A stretch of 64,000 nt of DNA from an uncultured Parabacteroides sp. GTDB taxonomy: Bacteria; Bacteroidota; Bacteroidia; Bacteroidales; Tannerellaceae. Positions 35,541 to 43,838 of the stretch are shown here, one piece after another; position 1 is the stretch's first letter; the number at the start of each line of letters is the position of its first letter. The stretch covers positions 1-64,000 of the forward strand of contig CAKVBA010000004.1 of the NCBI GenBank assembly GCA_934725305.1, read 5' to 3'. Both the position numbers and the translations under genes were made by a program. The notes under the pieces are model-generated. The model worked only from the letters and a program-made list of their open reading frames with translations, searched no databases and was not told the DNA's origin.

Positions 35541-36848
35541 ATGAAGCAAGATATGATTGTTATTTTGGATTTGGGTAGCCACGAGAACACCGTGTTGGCT
35601 CGAGCCATCCGTGCCTTGGGCGTCTATAGTGAAATTTATCCGCATGATATCACTGTAGCTGAATTGAAGGCATTGCCTAACGTTAAGGGTATTATCATCA
35701 ATGGTGGTCCTAACCATGTAGTTGATGGTGTAGAGATCGATGTCGATCCCGCTATCTATGAAGCAGGTTTTCCGGTAATCGCAGCCGGCCACGACAAGGC
35801 ATTGTGCGAAGTGAAGCTTCCTGAATTTACCAATGATATCGAAGCTATCAAGGCTGCCGTTAAGTCTTTCGTGTTCGATGTCTGCAAGGCAGAGGCAAAC
35901 TGGAACATGACAAACTTCGTTAACGACCAGGTCGAGTTGATCCGTCGTCAGGTAGGAGATAAGAAAGTATTGCTCGCTTTGTCAGGTGGCGTTGACAGCT
36001 CTGTTGTTGCTGCTTTGTTGCTGAAAGCTATCGGTGATAAGTTGGTGTGTGTACACGTTAATCACGGTTTGATGCGTAAAGGTGAGTCAGAAGCTGTTGT
36101 TGAGGTGTTCCGTAACCAGTTGAAGGCAAACTTGATCTATGTAGATGCAACAGAACGTTTCTTGTCTAAGTTGGAAAATGTAGCAGATCCTGAACAGAAG
36201 CGCAAGATTATCGGTGGCGAGTTCATCCGCGTATTTGAAGAAGAAGCTCGCAAGTTGGATGGTATTGATTATCTGGGTCAGGGTACAATCTATCCGGATA
36301 TCGTAGAGAGCGGAACCAAGACAGCCAAGATGGTTAAGTCTCATCACAATGTAGGCGGTCTGCCCGAAGATTTGAAGTTTGAATTGGTTGAACCGTTGCG
36401 TCAGTTGTTCAAAGACGAGGTGCGTGCTTGTGGTTTGGAACTGGGGCTTCCTTACGATATGGTTTACCGTCAGCCGTTCCCAGGTCCGGGTTTGGGTGTA
36501 CGCTGCTTGGGTGCTATCACTCGCGACCGTCTGGAAGCCGTTCGTGAATCAGATGCTATCTTGCGTGAAGAGTTCCAGAAAGCAGGTTTGGATAAGACAG
36601 TATGGCAGTATTTCACTGTTGTGCCCGATTTCAAATCAGTAGGTGTACGTGATAATGCCCGTTCATTTGACTGGCCGGTTATCATCCGTGCGGTCAACAC
36701 TGTTGATGCGATGACTGCAACTATCGAGCCGGTTGAATGGCCTATCTTGATGAAGATCACTGATCGTATCTTGAAAGAGGTGAAGACAGTCAACCGCGTT
36801 TGCTACGATATGTCACCGAAACCCAACGCAACAATCGAGTGGGAATAA
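35541..36848 (+). CDS. GMP synthase paralogue with degenerate glutaminase domain
   Basis: A 435-residue paralogue of the adjacent GuaA. The pyrophosphatase domain is intact ([17 protein letters not shown]), as are the XMP region ([15 protein letters not shown]) and C-terminus KPNATIEWE. The N-terminal glutaminase is only about 110 residues. The GICYG nucleophile is replaced by IAAGHDKAL, and the half carrying catalytic His-Glu is missing. It cannot hydrolyse glutamine by the known mechanism. It may use free ammonia, receive it from a partner, or do something else. The frame is open throughout and the domain joints are clean, so it is not an obvious pseudogene. Confidence 0.9.
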   Translation: MKQDMIVILDLGSHENTVLARAIRALGVYSEIYPHDITVAELKALPNVKGIIINGGPNHVVDGVEIDVDPAIYEAGFPVIAAGHDKALCEVKLPEFTNDIEAIKAAVKSFVFDVCKAEANWNMTNFVNDQVELIRRQVGDKKVLLALSGGVDSSVVAALLLKAIGDKLVCVHVNHGLMRKGESEAVVEVFRNQLKANLIYVDATERFLSKLENVADPEQKRKIIGGEFIRVFEEEARKLDGIDYLGQGTIYPDIVESGTKTAKMVKSHHNVGGLPEDLKFELVEPLRQLFKDEVRACGLELGLPYDMVYRQPFPGPGLGVRCLGAITRDRLEAVRESDAILREEFQKAGLDKTVWQYFTVVPDFKSVGVRDNARSFDWPVIIRAVNTVDAMTATIEPVEWPILMKITDRILKEVKTVNRVCYDMSPKPNATIEWE

Positions 36849-36866
36849 TATCCGACTTGAATCTAT

Positions 36867-36916
36867 AATAAAAAGGGGCTGTATCGAAATGGTTGTTTTC
36901 GGTGCAGCCCCTTTTA
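36867..36916 (+). terminator. Terminator of the guaA pair
   Basis: AAAAGGGGCTGTATCGAAA pairs with TTTTCGGTGCAGCCCCTTTT. It belongs to the recurrent terminator type of this genome. Between here and 37057 nothing else is recognised. Confidence 0.88.
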
Positions 36917-37057
36917 GGTATGTCATAGTTAGTATATGGAAACCAGACTAAGGTTGAATTCCGAAAGCAACGATGCTGTTCGCAAGTATAGCGTACCATC
37001 TTTTTATGAGTCTTCAGTCTTCTTAAATCCATACAGCTCATAAATAATCCTTAATAA

Positions 37058-37088
37058 TTTGGCTATTGCTATTAATATTGTACTTTTG
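37058..37088 (+). promoter_or_regulatory. Strong promoter of the lysO-like leader
   Basis: TTTG at 37058-37061 and TACTTTTG at 37081-37088 with a 19-bp spacer, an almost ideal Bacteroidetes promoter. The next ATG is at 37113 (33-residue ORF); the exporter gene begins 335 nt downstream. Confidence 0.8.
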
Positions 37089-37112
37089 TATAAAAATTCA
37101 ATAAATATACAG

Positions 37113-37214
37113 ATGGAGTGCAGAACCAAACATATCAAGTTGAACAAGAGACAGGTGGAATCTCGCACCTGCCGCATCGCTTTTGTTCATTGGTTTAGTG
37201 GATTCACTCGGTAA
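37113..37214 (+). CDS. 33-residue leader ORF
   Basis: ATG to TAA, 33 codons, rich in Lys, Arg and Cys (begins MECRTKHIKLNKRQ and ends WFSGFTR). It starts about 18 nt after the expected transcription start of the promoter at 37058-37088 and precedes a lysine-exporter-like gene. Inside it, CAGGTG and CACCTG form a 6-bp hairpin. The position suggests a regulatory leader peptide, but a small functional protein or chance ORF is not excluded. Confidence 0.55.
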   Translation: MECRTKHIKLNKRQVESRTCRIAFVHWFSGFTR

Positions 37215-37360
37215 CACGTTTTTCTTATCTCTTTTTCTCTCTTGATTCTTATTCGTACGGTGGGCATAGTGTTAAAAGTACAGTTCTGAAGCTTGTAGAT
37301 ATCTTCAGTCGTGTATGGTGTATTGATGCGTTAAAGCTGTAAATATTCATCAAGGGTTTT

Positions 37361-37394
37361 CTGCCCGGTTGATACTAAGAAAATGGGCGTTTTT
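37361..37394 (+). promoter_or_regulatory. Attenuator-like hairpin before the lysO-like gene
   Basis: TGCCC pairs with GGGCG across an 18-nt loop, followed by TTTTT, ending about 30 nt before the exporter ATG. The stem is short. Together with the leader ORF it suggests attenuation. Confidence 0.4.
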
Positions 37395-37423
37395 CATTAT
37401 TCAATTTATAAAAAGCAAATATC

Positions 37424-38371
37424 ATGTACACAGTTTTGTTAACCATAGCTTTAGGTGTTGTTGTTGGTTTATTGTTACGTAAGTATAGTAAAAGAGTTTT
37501 TGATACAGAAACAAGCATGTCATGGACCGTTTCATTCTTGATATTGTTGTTCGGTCATTCCATCGGTTCAAACGAGAGCATTCTACAGAATCTCACCTCA
37601 TTTGGCAAGCCAGCCTTAATTATTTCATTCATGGGTATTTTTGGAAGTATCCTATTCTCGTTGTTCTATGAATTTTTATTTGCCAAGACATTCGCTTCAC
37701 AGAAATCCGGTGCCGGTAATCGGGCACAGGGCGGAAGAGTCAATATTGGAAAAGTCCTGTTGCATTCAACGAAGTTGCCAGCCATACTTCTGTTGGGCGT
37801 CTTGATCGGTGTTTCCGGTCTGGTGTCTGTTTCGATGGGTTCGCTCTCTTATATCGTGCTGTGTGCTTTGGTATTTCAAGTTGGCGTATCATTAGGAAAC
37901 CGGCCCGACTTTAAGGAGATTGTTCATTCTGTTCGTCCGCGTACACTGTTGTTGCCGCTGTTCACCATAATTGGCACCTTAACATTTACTGCATTGGCTG
38001 CCATTATCCTTTCTCATTCAGTCAGAGATGTGCTCACGGTAGGAAGCGGATTTGGATACTATTCATTATCCTCCATTATCATACTCGACTTGAAGAGTGC
38101 CACTATCGGTCAGCAGGCAGCTATTCAGTTGGCATCTTTGTCATTGATCATCAATATGATCCGTGAGTTGGTGGCATTGGTGCTGTGTACACCGGTTGCC
38201 TTATCCGGCAGATGCTACACAGCCATCTCTTTGGCTGGAATCAATTCGATGGATGTTTGTCTGCCTATGATTGTCAATCAGCGCACTTCGCCTCGTTTGA
38301 TGCCTGCGGCCGTGATACACGGTATAATGATTGAGATTTCCGTCCCTTTGATCCTTTCCGTATTGTGTTAA
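37424..38371 (+). CDS. LysO-like lysine exporter
   Basis: A 315-residue membrane protein with about eight hydrophobic helices, matching the LysO (YbjE, DUF340) family of lysine exporters. The C-terminal half carries the conserved GSGFGYYSLSSIIILDL and the AGINSMDVCLP segment. Known LysO proteins export lysine and toxic lysine analogues. The gene has a 335-nt leader with a small ORF and hairpin. The stop codon shares TTAA with the convergent WYL gene. Confidence 0.88.
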   Translation: MYTVLLTIALGVVVGLLLRKYSKRVFDTETSMSWTVSFLILLFGHSIGSNESILQNLTSFGKPALIISFMGIFGSILFSLFYEFLFAKTFASQKSGAGNRAQGGRVNIGKVLLHSTKLPAILLLGVLIGVSGLVSVSMGSLSYIVLCALVFQVGVSLGNRPDFKEIVHSVRPRTLLLPLFTIIGTLTFTALAAIILSHSVRDVLTVGSGFGYYSLSSIIILDLKSATIGQQAAIQLASLSLIINMIRELVALVLCTPVALSGRCYTAISLAGINSMDVCLPMIVNQRTSPRLMPAAVIHGIMIEISVPLILSVLC

Positions 38372-39198
38372 GGAAAGACTGTCGAATACTTTTTTAGTAA
38401 ACTCTCTATCTTTTGGGCAATCTGTTGTCTTAGCCAGTCAGGTTGGAGCACTTCTACTTGATTGCCATAGGAGAAGATGCGTGCCTCCAGCTCTTTGTTG
38501 GGGCGGACTATAAGCCTGATGATGTGTTGCTGTTCGTCTTCAATTGTCTGTGATGGATGAATCGGTTTGTTGACCACGTAAGGGAAACGTTCCTTGTCGA
38601 ACTTCAAGAGCACTGGTTCTGCCTCGGGATGGTCTTCGGGCAAAGTCACACCTACAATGTCTTTGAAATAGTTATTAAAGTCAATCTTGGTATTCGGGAT
38701 AAACGGCACATTGGCGTGTGAGAACTTTACGATACGATCGAGAGCCTTGTTGATGATGCAATTGCCGTTGTTGTCTTCTTGCAATCCGATGAGAAACCAG
38801 CGGTTGTTGAACTGCTTGATGTGGTAAGGATGGAAGATGCTGATGCTTTCGTTGCCCGAAAAGGAGCGATAATGTAGGGTGAGAGGCTGATGATTTAATG
38901 CCGATTCGATCAGTTCGCCTAAAAACTCGGTGCCCTTTAGCAGATCATTACGTTCAAACGAAACGATATTTTCGTTATTAGGCTTCACGCCAAAACGGAA
39001 TTCGAGATTGGAGATGACATCTTCCAGCCAGGCGTTGCTCGACACTCCTCGGAAACGGCCCAGTAGATCAATCGTAGAGCGCAGAGAGGTTACTTCCTCG
39101 GTGGTCAATTTATTGTTGAAGATGGAAAAGTCGGCGTCGGCATAGCGATAGTAGCACTTCCTTCCCTCGAAGGTTAATGGTTGAATGGGTTTAAGTAC
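38368..39198 (-). pseudogene. WYL-domain regulator lacking its N-terminal HTH
   Basis: Encodes the WYL ligand-binding domain and WCX C-terminal region of a transcriptional regulator (ALNHQPLTLHYRSFSG; HPYHIKQFNNRWFLIGL). Typical relatives have about 330 residues with an N-terminal winged helix. Here the reading frame is open only from 39198, just after an in-frame TAA. It starts inside the linker (YRYADADFSIF), and the best internal start is a TTG at 39108 (246 residues). The DNA-binding part is absent upstream, so this is probably a decayed gene. A shortened functional protein is less likely. Confidence 0.72.
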
Positions 39199-39292
39199 TT
39201 AAAAATATTGCAGTGCAGATAGGATGCACCAATTGCCTCTTATTTCGCATCAAAATAGTCGGACAACCCTAACTATATATATGCAAGGTAAA

Positions 39293-39329
39293 AGTGGCCA
39301 TGCTGTTCGGACGAAAGCAGCTGGCCACT
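39293..39329. other. Long imperfect hairpin
   Basis: AGTGGCCA-T-GCTG pairs with CAGC-TGGCCACT, one bulged base, 12-nt loop. On the minus strand it is followed by TTTTA, so it could terminate a minus-strand transcript, but no gene lies upstream on that strand. It sits in a 545-nt gap (39199-39723) in which only this and two shorter hairpins are visible. Confidence 0.55.
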
Positions 39330-39656
39330 ATAACCTCTCCTTCAGTCGTTCTCGTTTTCAGCAATTTTCATTTCCCTAAATTTGACTGTTGGGAAATTTA
39401 TTTACTACCGTAATTTATCAGTCCGGATATTTTGATTTACACAAATAAATTTCTATTTTCGTTTTTTTAAAGATCCTGATTAAGAGGTTCGTGAAATTGC
39501 AATTGTTTCCATACCGGAAAAATCTTGATACGACATTTATAACCGTTTTTATGATGTGACAATGATACCTGTCTGTGTAAAGATCTGTCGATCTTGCGGC
39601 ATATATGTCGGTTTAGTAATCTTTTGAATTCAAAGAGAAACTGTTCAAAATGGCCG

Positions 39657-39675
39657 TTTGGATGGAGCATCCAAA
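39657..39675 (+). other. Hairpin before the beta-helix gene
   Basis: TTTGGATG-GAG-CATCCAAA is a perfect 8-bp stem with a 3-nt loop, 48 nt upstream of the ATG at 39724. A second perfect stem (AAGATC-TGTC-GATCTT) lies at 39582-39597. They may stabilise or regulate the leader of the downstream gene. Confidence 0.5.
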
Positions 39676-39723
39676 TAAATGTATAAACTCAAAAGAATAG
39701 TATTAATCTTAAAATGTATCAGT

Positions 39724-41178
39724 ATGAAAGCAAGCAACGTTTTTATCAAAGTATTACTGTCCGTAGCTTTGATAATGGGAACTTCCGTTGATTCCGGAGC
39801 TCAGTTTGTGAACTCGCTGAAAGGAAAACTGAAGGAAACCAAAGCTGTAGTTGACAAAGTGACACAAAACCAAGGAGTGGTCGCAGGACTCTCTCAAGTG
39901 AGCGGCGATGTGAAGTTCAACAATGTATTTTATGTAAGTGCCGAAAAAGGTTCTGCACGCAGTCAGGGAACCAAAGACGCTCCGTTGCGTGATGTGCAGA
40001 AGGCAATCAGTCTTGCTTCCGATGGCGACGTTATCCGCATTGCAGAAGGAAACTATCTGGGTAATCTCGATCGTGGTTGGATTGAAATCAAAGACAAATA
40101 TGTAAGTCTCGAAGGCGGCTGGAATAACGATTTTACGGAAAGAGATCCGTTGAAATACATTACCCGCATTCAGCCGGGCCAGCAACAGGCAGGAACCATT
40201 GCCAGAGGTGCTTTGATGATTGAAACAACAAAGAATCCGGATCAGACAATCGTTATCGACGGTATTTTCATCGATCTCGGTCTGATGCTTGAATATTGCA
40301 AGGCAGATCCGTCTGACCCGCGTTTCGGATGTCCGGAAGGTTGTGAAACCGGTCGTATTCTGCCGGTAGGAAACCCACCAAACAAAACAGTACGTCTTAT
40401 CGGCGGCAAGGTTGCCGGGCGTTTGATCATTCGCAACTGTATGTTCCTTAATGCTTCGTTCAACGGCATTATCATGACCAATATGGGCGGATTTTGGGAG
40501 ATTTATAACAATGTATTCGTATCCAATCTTTACGCATCTTGCGAGATTACAGGTGGCTTGAACCAGCAGACTAATGCACACAAATCTCACGTGGATTTCC
40601 ACCACAACACTGTGATGTTCTCATGGCCGACAACCAAAGAGATGGAAAGTATGGGCTATGGCTATCGTTTCCGCAATGGTTGCGACCACACCGTACACCA
40701 CAATATTTTCGGCTGCAACAACTTTGGTGCTCTTGACGGTGGTTGGGACGACTCTAATCTTCCGGCAGACAAACGTAAGGTTTGTTCAGCATACGACAAT
40801 CTGTTCTTTATGAACAAGGGCGATATTGTTTTGGCTGGTACAAGCGGTGGCAAATGGCTGTATGTTCCGGGCAAGCGCTTTGACGAAGTGGAAATGTTGA
40901 AGCAGTATGAAAACAACCGTGAACTTCCTGAGACAAGCAACTTCAAGGATGTGATTGATCCGGCTTATCTGAAAGGTTATGCTTCTCTTGAAATCATCAC
41001 TACTGAAAGTTATGATGCCAATTCAGCCGCAAACCTTTATCGTGAGGCTCATGGCTTAAACAAGCGCGGAACTATGACTACTCGTGTTTCTATGTTTGGT
41101 AACCGTTATAATTTCGATAAGGCGTTAAAGTTCTTTGGTGCCGAAAAGGATTATGGTGCACAGTTGCCTCCGATGTAA
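39724..41178 (+). CDS. Secreted right-handed beta-helix protein
   Basis: A 484-residue exported protein with a signal peptide ending near DSGAQ. After about 60 residues comes a DUF1565/pectate-lyase-like beta-helix. It begins FYVSAEKGSARSQGTKDAPL and continues with repeated strands (VIDGIFIDLG, LIIRNCMFLNASFNGIIM, EIYNNVFVSN, VDFHHNTVMFS, TVHHNIFGCNN). Paired cysteines occur at YCKADPSDPRFGCPEGCE. No catalytic residues can be named. It may be a surface polysaccharide-binding or lyase-like protein. The ATG at 39724 is preferred because it begins the signal peptide; the frame is open back to 39679. Confidence 0.8.
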   Translation: MKASNVFIKVLLSVALIMGTSVDSGAQFVNSLKGKLKETKAVVDKVTQNQGVVAGLSQVSGDVKFNNVFYVSAEKGSARSQGTKDAPLRDVQKAISLASDGDVIRIAEGNYLGNLDRGWIEIKDKYVSLEGGWNNDFTERDPLKYITRIQPGQQQAGTIARGALMIETTKNPDQTIVIDGIFIDLGLMLEYCKADPSDPRFGCPEGCETGRILPVGNPPNKTVRLIGGKVAGRLIIRNCMFLNASFNGIIMTNMGGFWEIYNNVFVSNLYASCEITGGLNQQTNAHKSHVDFHHNTVMFSWPTTKEMESMGYGYRFRNGCDHTVHHNIFGCNNFGALDGGWDDSNLPADKRKVCSAYDNLFFMNKGDIVLAGTSGGKWLYVPGKRFDEVEMLKQYENNRELPETSNFKDVIDPAYLKGYASLEIITTESYDANSAANLYREAHGLNKRGTMTTRVSMFGNRYNFDKALKFFGAEKDYGAQLPPM

Positions 41179-41216
41179 TAGTTGTTGAAAGGGGCGTTAC
41201 TAATTCCTGACGCATC

Positions 41217-41264
41217 TGAAAAAGGGGTTGTATCAAAATAGTTATCTTGATGCAGCCCCTTTTT
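41217..41264 (+). terminator. Terminator after the beta-helix gene
   Basis: AAAAAGGGGTTGTATCAAAA pairs with TTGATGCAGCCCCTTTTT. Same sequence type as those at 36867, 59950 and 62559. Confidence 0.88.
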
Positions 41265-41299
41265 ATGTCGTTGTGGCAGAATGGCAAACAGTCTCATCT

Positions 41300-43030
41300 T
41301 TACACTTTTGAGGCGATATGCCTTCTGTACAAGTCGAGATTTGTTTGGTTAAGCACATTGTTTATATGATTCAGACGCTGGCGTTGAGAGATTGAAGCAT
41401 CTTGGAAATCATTGTCTTCCTTCATGTAAATGTTGCCTTTACCGGTGACAGGCAGATATTCGTCCCAATATACCGGCACACGGTGTGAGCGACCATCGCC
41501 ACCCCACTTACTGACATAGGTCAGTCGTTGAACGGAACGATAGCCATGAGCATACACAGTAATGGTTGAATTGTCACCTCTCTCTCTTGTCTGTTCCGTT
41601 TTCAGAATGCAGTCTGTAACGCAGCTTGGATGTTTGAAATGATTTTGTCCCCAAAAGTTGGCCAAGGCTTCGTGTTCCCAAAACGAACTATGACGTGGCA
41701 TGTCTTGCCCATAAATGTCATGTGGCGGCCGAATCTGCTGATACATCGGGACGCAGAGCAATGGCGCCAGACAGAAATAGATAGCACGGAAATATTTGGC
41801 ATTGATTGTATAGAAATCCGCCTTAGCCTTATCATAATCAAAGTGGTGATATTGATCGGGGTTCATGTCGAGATTCAGCTCCTGCATATGGTCGGAGAGA
41901 ATGGTGTTGATCATCTTGTGCTTGTCGAAGTCGAAATCGTCACCATAGCCGGCTTCTTCGTCCCTTAACAAATTAAGCATACTCTCTTGGGCCAGCGGAG
42001 TAAACAGAAGGGCGAATTGTTGGTTGTTGTTGCGATTACTCGTATTGAAAGCCACTTCAAACTCTTCGTTGGTCATCATCGCAAAATCGGCATTCGTCAG
42101 ATTTCGGGCTTTTTTGCGGAGTGAACGCTTTTTCCACTTGAAGGACAACGAATCCTCTTTACCTGCCAATCCGCTCTGTTTGCGGTAGAATATCAAGTCG
42201 GGAGCAGCGGTGTTTCCATAGATCAGACGTGTCTTCTCGAAATACTCCGGAAAAGGAGCTGTCACGCTGGCTGTGAGAACTTCGGAATGGCGAACCGTCT
42301 GATACTTGCCATTAGCCACGCGTTCGCGTCTTGTCCAGGTGATAGTCTTCGATCCATAATAGGTCTTTGTGCCCATTTCCATCTTTCGGGTTCGGCATAT
42401 CACAAACGGATTGCCGTTGATAAGGCCCGAATGAGAATACACCACAGAGCGTTCGGCATTGAAGGAATCGTCCCAGTTATAACTCCTCTTTAAGTCGGCT
42501 AAACGCTGTGTGGTGAAATAGGGGTCAAATTCTAAACGAGGAACTGTCTTAGACATCATACGAGTGAGTATGTCCCAATCGTACAAACGATTGAGTGGCG
42601 ACATCTGTTCCCATGCTTTGTTTTTTAGTTGGTTGGCGGTTGCTGCTAAGTCATCACGCGTTGTTTTCAGCTTTTTCAATCGAGGATGCACTCTTACGAA
42701 AAGATACACAAGAGCAGCCAATACCGCGATCACAATTAGTCCCAAAGCATGTTCCTCTAATTCTTCTATCGAAACATAGACCTTGATAAAGCCGCCCACA
42801 ACGCCCAACCACAGACACACACACCAAACTGTCCACCAGCTGATACTCGATTTTACGGAAGATAGCACCTTTTCCGTTGCGTATAGCTGGCGACACGTCT
42901 TATGATTTGCATCAACGTCAACGTTTGCTTCTGCGGCCAATTCTGCAAAGGTCTCTTCGGTAACATCCTTAAAGCGGTCGCGAAATACATTGACGTATTC
43001 TGTCAGTGGGTCGTAGATGTCTTTCAGCAT
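41300..43030 (-). CDS. DUF3137 membrane protein
   Basis: A 576-residue protein with two adjacent transmembrane helices (about 65-115) followed by a large soluble domain. The segments VVYSHSGLINGNPFVICR and SVTAPFPEYFEKTRLIYGN fit DUF3137. Such proteins are regularly encoded next to LemA and have no known function. The ATG at 43030 is chosen because it follows the lemA stop by 10 nt; the ORF's earlier in-frame start lies inside lemA. Confidence 0.82.
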   Translation of the reverse strand: MLKDIYDPLTEYVNVFRDRFKDVTEETFAELAAEANVDVDANHKTCRQLYATEKVLSSVKSSISWWTVWCVCLWLGVVGGFIKVYVSIEELEEHALGLIVIAVLAALVYLFVRVHPRLKKLKTTRDDLAATANQLKNKAWEQMSPLNRLYDWDILTRMMSKTVPRLEFDPYFTTQRLADLKRSYNWDDSFNAERSVVYSHSGLINGNPFVICRTRKMEMGTKTYYGSKTITWTRRERVANGKYQTVRHSEVLTASVTAPFPEYFEKTRLIYGNTAAPDLIFYRKQSGLAGKEDSLSFKWKKRSLRKKARNLTNADFAMMTNEEFEVAFNTSNRNNNQQFALLFTPLAQESMLNLLRDEEAGYGDDFDFDKHKMINTILSDHMQELNLDMNPDQYHHFDYDKAKADFYTINAKYFRAIYFCLAPLLCVPMYQQIRPPHDIYGQDMPRHSSFWEHEALANFWGQNHFKHPSCVTDCILKTEQTRERGDNSTITVYAHGYRSVQRLTYVSKWGGDGRSHRVPVYWDEYLPVTGKGNIYMKEDNDFQDASISQRQRLNHINNVLNQTNLDLYRRHIASKV

Positions 43031-43040
43031 GGCCTTCTGT

Positions 43041-43793
43041 TTAGAAGAACTTACCTCTTGCCATCTCGCGTGTTTCGGCTGAAGCGGTGAACGGAATGCG
43101 AGTGGTATATCCTTGGCGAGCTGCCACAATCTTTTTGGTTGGCCAGGCAAAGATGTCCGTGTTCCATTGTGTTACACGGCTATTATAGACCGTGCGTGCG
43201 GCTGTGATCTCCCGTTGTAGATAACTGTTCTGCTGCATGGCATCCGCAATAGCCTTGTGAGCCTTTAACTCCGGATAGGCTTCTACTTGGGGAAACAGAT
43301 GAGCGCAGACAGAATTAATCTGCTGACTCTTTGTGTTACGGTTCTCGGCATTGATGTTGCCACCGCCACGAAGCGTAGCCACGGCTTTCATCACATCTTT
43401 ATCCAGGTCGATGGCTCGCTCAACCAGTCCTACCACATTCTGTAAGATTTGCACACGCTGTTCCAGGAAGTTGTCGATGTTAGAAGCTTCTGCTTGAATA
43501 CGTTGTTCGAGCTGTTGGAAATAGTTGCGGGCAGAGATCTTCATGAAAATAAAGATCACTCCGGGCAAAATTCCCACTAAGCAACCCACAACGCCAACAA
43601 ATAAGGCATTTTCGAGCGTATTCCCCATGATGAGCACATACAACAATACCAGCATTGGGATTGTCACCCAAAGTGCAATTTCAAAAAACGTAGATCCGAA
43701 GCCCACCTTAACGGGCAGCTGACGGTCAATCACATGTATGTCTCGGCCTTTGTCATTAACAGGCCCGGTCACTTCATCTAATAAATTTGCCAT
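43041..43793 (-). CDS. LemA family protein
   Basis: A 250-residue LemA-like protein. The N-terminal cytoplasmic stretch is unusually long for LemA (about 35 residues). It is followed by two hydrophobic helices (about 38-85), then the helical LemA domain with ARNYFQQLEQRIQAEASNID and FPQVEAYPELKAHKAI. The domain ends near YNSRVTQWNTDIFAWP. LemA proteins are envelope proteins of unclear role. It forms a two-gene operon with the DUF3137 gene. Confidence 0.88.
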   Translation of the reverse strand: MANLLDEVTGPVNDKGRDIHVIDRQLPVKVGFGSTFFEIALWVTIPMLVLLYVLIMGNTLENALFVGVVGCLVGILPGVIFIFMKISARNYFQQLEQRIQAEASNIDNFLEQRVQILQNVVGLVERAIDLDKDVMKAVATLRGGGNINAENRNTKSQQINSVCAHLFPQVEAYPELKAHKAIADAMQQNSYLQREITAARTVYNSRVTQWNTDIFAWPTKKIVAARQGYTTRIPFTASAETREMARGKFF

Positions 43794-43838
43794 ATATATA
43801 TTTATTTATTTTGATTTTGTTTCTTAGAATAACCCTTT

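Noticed and set aside
35541-36848. Second guaA as a frameshifted pseudogene
   Set aside because: One continuous frame with intact PP-loop and C-terminus; the glutaminase loss is an in-frame shortening rather than a broken reading frame.
37113-37423. Lysine riboswitch upstream of the lysO-like gene
   Set aside because: The conserved five-helix L-box core could not be recognised; only a small ORF and simple hairpins are visible.
39754-40605. 283-residue ORF antisense to the beta-helix gene
   Set aside because: No recognisable motif, and the plus-strand protein has a signal peptide and clear beta-helix repeats.
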